Shown piece by piece: positions 5,964 through 9,792 of a stretch of 9,792 bases of DNA. Every line of letters begins with the position of its first letter. Positions within the stretch are counted from its first letter, which is position 1. Both the position numbers and the translations under genes were made by a program. A model generated the notes under the pieces. It was not told the origin of the DNA. It saw only the letters and a list, made by a program, of their open reading frames with translations, and searched no databases. The stretch spans positions 1-9,792 of the forward strand of contig JABIPV010000031.1 of assembly GCA_018699075.1 (NCBI GenBank), given 5' to 3'. This DNA is from Kordiimonadaceae bacterium (lineage in GTDB: Bacteria; Pseudomonadota; Alphaproteobacteria; Sphingomonadales; Emcibacteraceae).

Positions 5964-6992
5964 ATGCGTTTTAAATTAATTGTTGTTTCTGTATTACTGC
6001 TAATTGCGGCTTATAGTGTTTTTTGGTTTCAAATCGCTGACAAAGTAGAGCAAGATACGCTGGCCTGGATTGAAAAAAGTAAAAATAGTGCAGATGGTAT
6101 AAAGGTATTTGTTGGCGATTTAACCGTTTCAGGCTTTCCCTACAAAATTGCTGTAGAGGCATCATCTATAAATGTGACTTTACCGGCAGGCCTTTATAAT
6201 ACACAGTCTATTTCTGTAATGATCCCGGAAATCGCAGTTATTTACCAGCCATGGAAGCCGACCCATGCGATCGTTGTGACTGACTATTTTGATGCTGTAA
6301 TCGGACCCCTTGATGCGCCTACGGTGAATATGAATTTTGATCAGGTTAAGGCCTCGGTTATTTTGGACCCAGATACATTTAAATTGGATAATCTTTCAGT
6401 AATAGCCCAAGAAATTAATTGGCAAAAGGCAACCGTAAACTCATCGATGGAAAGAGCTGAGTTACATTTAAGAAAATCACTGTCGGGTTTGGAAAATGCG
6501 AGTACATTTGACCTTCCCGTAAATCAGGCCGTTTTTTTTAAAGCGTATAATGCTGAAATAAATGAATTTAAAGCGACTATTTTGGGTCAAAATGCCGATG
6601 AAATTGTATTGGAAGCTTTTTTACATGCAAATCAGTTGCCTGACTTTACTCGGTCTTCATTATCCGCTTGGCGTGATGATGGGGGCACTTTGAGCATTAA
6701 AACCTTTGAATATGGTACAACCAATAATCAAGTGGATTTAAGTGGTGATTTGACGTTAGACGAAAGTTTAAAACCGCTCGGAGCGTTTGATGCCAAACTC
6801 TCTGGACTTGAAAATATCATAGGTGCATTAGCACAAAATGAAGGCCTTTCCGACACTGCAAAGCTATTGCTTCAAAGTCAGCTACAAAATAATACAGAAA
6901 TGAAAGACATTCCGATCTCAATCAGTATGCAAAATGGCATGATGTATGTTGGTCCTATTGCTTTAATTGAACTTGAACCAATTATTCCTTAA
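5964..6992 (+). CDS. DUF2125 envelope protein
   Basis: A 342-residue protein with an uncleaved-looking N-terminal membrane helix (about 4-22, KLIVVSVLLLIAAYSVFWF) and a long extracytoplasmic domain. The DUF2125 hallmarks are visible: an amphipathic stretch (DTLAWIEK), LTVSGFPYKI at 53-62, and YQPWKPTH at 94-101, followed by beta-rich repeating segments up to the C-terminus. Its repeated strands with hydrophobic faces recall periplasmic lipid-handling or AsmA-like folds, but that is inference only; the function is unknown. The start ATG has a weak GGAA ribosome site 6 nt upstream. It converges on tyrC with only 2 bp between stop codons and no terminator. I recall DUF2125 next to prephenate dehydrogenase genes in other alphaproteobacteria. 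Confidence 0.82.
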   Translation: MRFKLIVVSVLLLIAAYSVFWFQIADKVEQDTLAWIEKSKNSADGIKVFVGDLTVSGFPYKIAVEASSINVTLPAGLYNTQSISVMIPEIAVIYQPWKPTHAIVVTDYFDAVIGPLDAPTVNMNFDQVKASVILDPDTFKLDNLSVIAQEINWQKATVNSSMERAELHLRKSLSGLENASTFDLPVNQAVFFKAYNAEINEFKATILGQNADEIVLEAFLHANQLPDFTRSSLSAWRDDGGTLSIKTFEYGTTNNQVDLSGDLTLDESLKPLGAFDAKLSGLENIIGALAQNEGLSDTAKLLLQSQLQNNTEMKDIPISISMQNGMMYVGPIALIELEPIIP

Positions 6993-6994
6993 GA

Positions 6995-7909
6995 TTATTC
7001 ATCATGCTTTCTGCCGAAATCAGCGACATCTTCTTCTTGTCCTGCATCGATAATTTGACGGCGTATGCGGCGTGTTTTTTCAAACATGTCATATAATGCA
7101 TCTCCGTCACCCCAACGTATAGCACGTTGGAGCGCCGTTAGGTCTTCGCTAAAACGACCGAGCATTTCAAGCACGGCTTCTTTGTTATTTAGAAAAACAT
7201 CGCGCCACATAGTTGGGTTTGAAGCGGCGATCCGTGTAAAATCACGAAAACCGCCAGCTGAAAATTTAATAACTTCAGATTTAGTCACTTCTTCAAGGTC
7301 ATGGGCTGTACCGACAATATTATAAGCGATAAGATGAGGGACATGGCTGGTGATGGCGAGAACTTTATCGTGGTGCGCGGCGTCCATGATTTCAACATTA
7401 CTGCCCAGTGCTTCCCAAAAGGTGGAAAGTTTTTCTACTGCATCTTTATCCGTATTTTTTGCCGGAGTTAAAATGGCCCATCGGTCATGAAAAAGGCTTG
7501 AAAAACCAGCGCGAGGTCCTGATTGCTCTGTTCCTGCAACAGGGTGAGCAGGGATAATATGTACGCCTTCACATATATGTGGGCAAAGCATATCAAAAAC
7601 GGCGCTTTTGATACTTCCTACATCCGTTAAAGTGGCGCCTTTTTTCAGATGATGACCAATGGTTTCTGCAATTGAAGAATATGCACCAACTGGTGTTGCA
7701 AGAATAATAAGATCGGCGTCCTTAACAGCGTCCATAAGATTATCTGATAACTGGTCCACCAGCTTTAATTGTATAATAGGTTCTTGTGCAGCAGGGTTGG
7801 TGTCAAATCCAGTTAATTTCCCTGATAGTGATTTTTCTTTAATACCACGCGCAAGTGATGAACCGATAAGACCCATGCCGATTATTGTTATTTTTTCGTA
7901 TAAGGCCAT
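6995..7909 (-). CDS. tyrC: Prephenate/arogenate dehydrogenase (cyclohexadienyl dehydrogenase)
   Basis: A 304-residue TyrA-family enzyme without chorismate mutase or ACT domains, the stand-alone TyrC form common in alphaproteobacteria. The NAD(P)-binding Rossmann motif is GMGLIGSS (11-18), with an acidic residue ending strand two (D36 in GFDTN). DVGSIK (96-101) and HPVAGTEQSGP (122-132) follow; H122 aligns with the catalytic histidine of the HPMFGP motif in E. coli TyrA. SHVPHL (187-192) and GGFRDFTRIA (218-227) complete the active site. It oxidatively decarboxylates prephenate to 4-hydroxyphenylpyruvate, or arogenate to tyrosine; which substrate is preferred cannot be read here. It starts 1 bp after the hisC stop, with a GGAAG ribosome site inside the hisC end, so the two are co-translated. 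Confidence 0.93.
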   Translation of the reverse strand: MALYEKITIIGMGLIGSSLARGIKEKSLSGKLTGFDTNPAAQEPIIQLKLVDQLSDNLMDAVKDADLIILATPVGAYSSIAETIGHHLKKGATLTDVGSIKSAVFDMLCPHICEGVHIIPAHPVAGTEQSGPRAGFSSLFHDRWAILTPAKNTDKDAVEKLSTFWEALGSNVEIMDAAHHDKVLAITSHVPHLIAYNIVGTAHDLEEVTKSEVIKFSAGGFRDFTRIAASNPTMWRDVFLNNKEAVLEMLGRFSEDLTALQRAIRWGDGDALYDMFEKTRRIRRQIIDAGQEEDVADFGRKHDE

Positions 7910-7910
7910 T

Positions 7911-8999
7911 TTACGCTTCCATAAATTCTTTAAATAAGGCGATAACCTGTTGGTTCTGCTGTTCTGTACCGACAGTTAACCTAAGGCAATCATCTAAATC
8001 TTCACCGCTATAATATCTTAAGATGTAGCCATGATTTAGTAAATAATCATTCGCCGCGCAAGCCGTTTTAATGTCACACTTAAATTTGATCAATATAAAA
8101 TTTGTCACACTTGGAATGGCTTCAAGCCCTAGCTTAGAAAGTTCAGATGATAGCCATTTAAGCCATTTATTGTTAAAAGCAATAGCTTTTTTCTCAAACT
8201 GATCGTCGTTCAGGGCGGCGACACCGGCGACTTGGGCGCTGCTCGGGACATTAAACGGATCACGTACTTTATCCAGTGTATCTGCAATTTCTTTACAAGC
8301 ATAACCCCACCCTAAACGCAGGGCGGCAAGGCCATATAATTTTGAAAATGTACGTGTCATTAATATATTGGTTGAGCGCTCTACAAGATCAATTCCTGCG
8401 TCATAATCATCTTGTTCGACAAATTCTGCATACGCTGCGTCTAACACGAGTAATATATTATTCGGTACGTTTTTCCATAAACGTTCGACTTCTGATATGG
8501 GGATATATGTGCCTGTTGGGTTATTAGGATTGGCGAGGAATATTATCCGCGTTTTATCTGTTATAGCGTTCAATATATTATCGACATTTGCCGTATAATT
8601 TACATCCGCTACTTCAATAGGTACGCCGCCAACTGACTTGGTGGCGATAGGGTACATGGAAAAACTGTGTGATACATAAATTACTTCATCGCCAGGATTT
8701 ATATAAGCACGACAAGCGAGCTTTAATATTTCATCCGAACCAACGCCGCAAACAATTCGGCCCGGATCAATATCATATTTTAAAGCAAGCGTTGATCTAA
8801 GTTCATTATAAGTAGGATCAGGATAACGGTGTAGATTTGTCGCCGCTTCCTTGTAGGCTTTCATAGCCATAGGGCTCGGTCCTAAGGGGCTTTCATTTGC
8901 GGATAATTTAATAGGATTCTGAGCATGAACTGTCTTTGATATACCAACAGAATATACATTTAAATCTTTAATCCAGCTGTGTGTTTTTGGCCCGCTCAT
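7911..8999 (-). CDS. hisC: Histidinol-phosphate aminotransferase (probably also aromatic)
   Basis: A 362-residue fold-type I PLP aminotransferase of normal HisC length. Key residues are visible: LSANESPLGPSP (32-43) for substrate binding, NPNNPTGT (157-164), D187 and Y190 in LLVLDAAYAEF, Schiff-base lysine K220 in TRTFSKLYGLAALRLGWGY, and R228 for phosphate contact. HisC converts imidazole acetol phosphate and glutamate to histidinol phosphate. The position directly before tyrC suggests that it also transaminates prephenate or 4-hydroxyphenylpyruvate, as reported for the hisH-tyrC pair of Zymomonas mobilis; that second role is inferred from context. The ribosome site AAGG (minus strand, 9010-9007) lies 7 nt before the ATG. 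No other his genes are nearby. It is divergent from metX over a 204-bp spacer. Confidence 0.95.
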   Translation of the reverse strand: MSGPKTHSWIKDLNVYSVGISKTVHAQNPIKLSANESPLGPSPMAMKAYKEAATNLHRYPDPTYNELRSTLALKYDIDPGRIVCGVGSDEILKLACRAYINPGDEVIYVSHSFSMYPIATKSVGGVPIEVADVNYTANVDNILNAITDKTRIIFLANPNNPTGTYIPISEVERLWKNVPNNILLVLDAAYAEFVEQDDYDAGIDLVERSTNILMTRTFSKLYGLAALRLGWGYACKEIADTLDKVRDPFNVPSSAQVAGVAALNDDQFEKKAIAFNNKWLKWLSSELSKLGLEAIPSVTNFILIKFKCDIKTACAANDYLLNHGYILRYYSGEDLDDCLRLTVGTEQQNQQVIALFKEFMEA

Positions 9000-9060
9000 T
9001 ATTTTACCTTAGTGTTTTGGTCTTAAATCGTATTAATGCTATGGTTTTGATCTACACGTA

Positions 9061-9073
9061 TATGAACTTCATA
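9061..9073. promoter_or_regulatory. Perfect palindrome between hisC and metX
   Basis: TATGAACTTCATA is an uninterrupted 6-1-6 inverted repeat, 61 bp before the hisC ATG and 130 bp before the metX ATG. The position suits an operator near the hisC promoter. No clear -35/-10 pair for hisC was found around it. The regulator is unknown. Confidence 0.35.
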
Positions 9074-9138
9074 ACCACAAAAAAATATCAATTATCGGCT
9101 ATTTTGGGATATTTTATGGGTGAAAATGCAAAGTTTTG

Positions 9139-9166
9139 TTGACTTCATCTGGTGCTAGAGTAGAAA
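9139..9166 (+). promoter_or_regulatory. Candidate metX promoter
   Basis: TTGACT (9139-9144, 5 of 6 to consensus) is followed after 16 bp by TAGAAA (9161-9166, 4 of 6). Transcription would begin near 9173, about 30 nt before the metX ATG. The -35 is strong and the -10 weak. This short leader leaves no room for a SAM riboswitch. Confidence 0.4.
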
Positions 9167-9203
9167 ACTAACATATTGAATTAATTAATTTATAAGAAAA
9201 GTT

Positions 9204-9792
9204 ATGACAGAAGAGACAGATATCAATGTGAATGATGATGGTTTTGCCGAGGTGGTTACCTTAGGCATAAATAACCCGCTCTGTCTTTCGTCGGGTGAAA
9301 CACTTTCGCCCTTTAAGGTTGCTTATAAATGTTGGGGTACTTTAAACGTTGATAAATCAAATGCTATTTTAATCTGCCATGCGTTGACAGGTGATCAATA
9401 TGCTAGCGGGACAAACCCTCTGACCGGAAAAGAAGGTTGGTGGCCAAAATTAATTGGTCCTGGTCTACCGGTTGATACGGATAAATATTTTGTAATTTGC
9501 ACGAATGTTCTGGGGTCATGTAGCGGCAGTAGTGGACCTATGGACGAAAACCCAGTAACGGGTAAACCTTATGGTCTGGATTTTCCAGTGATTACAATTT
9601 CCGATATGGTTGAAGCACAAGTGCGCCTTATTGATCATTTAGGCATTGATAAATTATTTTCAGTTATTGGCGGTTCCATGGGGGGAATGCAGGTAATGCA
9701 TTGGGCAGTGTCCCATAAAGAACGTGTGAGAACGGCGATACCAATTGCTTCTACGTGGCGGCATTCTGCGCAAAATATTGCTTTTCATGAAG
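9204..9792 (+). CDS. metX: Homoserine O-acyltransferase MetX (3' end outside window)
   Basis: An open frame from ATG at 9204 to the right edge, 196 residues visible of a family usually near 370-400. It is the alpha/beta-hydrolase-type MetX: LICHALTG (56-63, oxyanion region), GWWPKLIGPG (78-87), YFVICTNVLGSCSGSSGP (95-112), the nucleophile elbow GGSMGG with S158, and IASTWRHSAQNIAFHE at 181-196. The catalytic Asp and His expected further on are beyond the window. MetX activates homoserine with an acetyl or succinyl group for methionine synthesis by sulfhydrylation; the acyl donor cannot be decided from this fragment. GSCSGSSGP differs from the commoner GGCMGSTGP. In alphaproteobacteria metX is usually followed by metW, which would lie just outside. 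The ribosome site is weak (AAGAAAAG region). Confidence 0.94.
   Translation, partial: MTEETDINVNDDGFAEVVTLGINNPLCLSSGETLSPFKVAYKCWGTLNVDKSNAILICHALTGDQYASGTNPLTGKEGWWPKLIGPGLPVDTDKYFVICTNVLGSCSGSSGPMDENPVTGKPYGLDFPVITISDMVEAQVRLIDHLGIDKLFSVIGGSMGGMQVMHWAVSHKERVRTAIPIASTWRHSAQNIAFHE

Noticed and set aside
8276..8527. Plus-strand frame inside hisC
   Set aside because: Antisense to conserved HisC catalytic residues; the protein has no recognisable features.
1..9792. Mobile elements, CRISPR, tRNA/rRNA, toxin-antitoxin or defence cassette
   Set aside because: No transposase, integrase, regular spaced repeats, tRNA-like folds or foreign-looking composition were seen; gene content and order look like conserved chromosomal core.

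Overview
The window looks like chromosomal core DNA of an AT-rich alphaproteobacterium. That reading rests on a CpdR-type single-domain response regulator, an MJ0042 zinc-ribbon/DUF3426 protein divergent from ftsE-ftsX, an alphaproteobacterial DUF218 (YdcF-like) protein, a PlsC-like acyltransferase, a DUF2125 protein, a hisC-tyrC pair and metX. As I recall, these genes cluster in a similar order in many Rhizobiales and Rhodospirillales genomes. The low GC content and the lineage-typical outer membrane protein would suit a marine group such as Kordiimonadales or relatives, but the genus cannot be read from the sequence.

Layout. Bases 1-799 hold the 3' end of a large, strongly diverged gene resembling the C-terminal part of DUF4175/TIGR02302 proteins (+). 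It meets head-on, with no base between the stop codons, a minus-strand pair: the CpdR-like regulator (800-1174) and the zinc-ribbon membrane protein (1246-2067). A 293-bp divergent spacer (2068-2360) separates that pair from a tightly packed plus-strand operon, ftsE-ftsX-DUF218-plsC (2361-5248), whose gaps are -4, 7 and 29 bp. Next on the plus strand come a small beta-barrel outer membrane protein (5356-5895) that appears to have lost an internal segment, a long hairpin (5916-5944), and a DUF2125 envelope protein (5964-6992). That gene converges (2-bp gap) on the minus-strand pair hisC-tyrC (8999 down to 6995; 1-bp gap). HisC is divergent from metX (9204 onwards), which runs off the window.

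Functionally there are two themes. The left and centre are cell envelope and division: FtsEX, which controls septal peptidoglycan hydrolysis, an anchored DUF218 protein, phospholipid acylation, an outer membrane barrel and DUF2125. The right is amino-acid biosynthesis: histidine and tyrosine/phenylalanine through HisC and TyrC, and methionine through MetX. No tRNA, rRNA, CRISPR array, insertion sequence, prophage gene or defence-like cassette is visible.

I did not find a convincing new multi-gene system. The points most worth a second look are the hairpin that buries a full-length Shine-Dalgarno sequence between the OMP and DUF2125 genes, the internally shortened OMP with short direct repeats at the presumed junction, the degenerate DUF4175 tail, and two palindromic operator candidates upstream of ftsE and hisC/metX.
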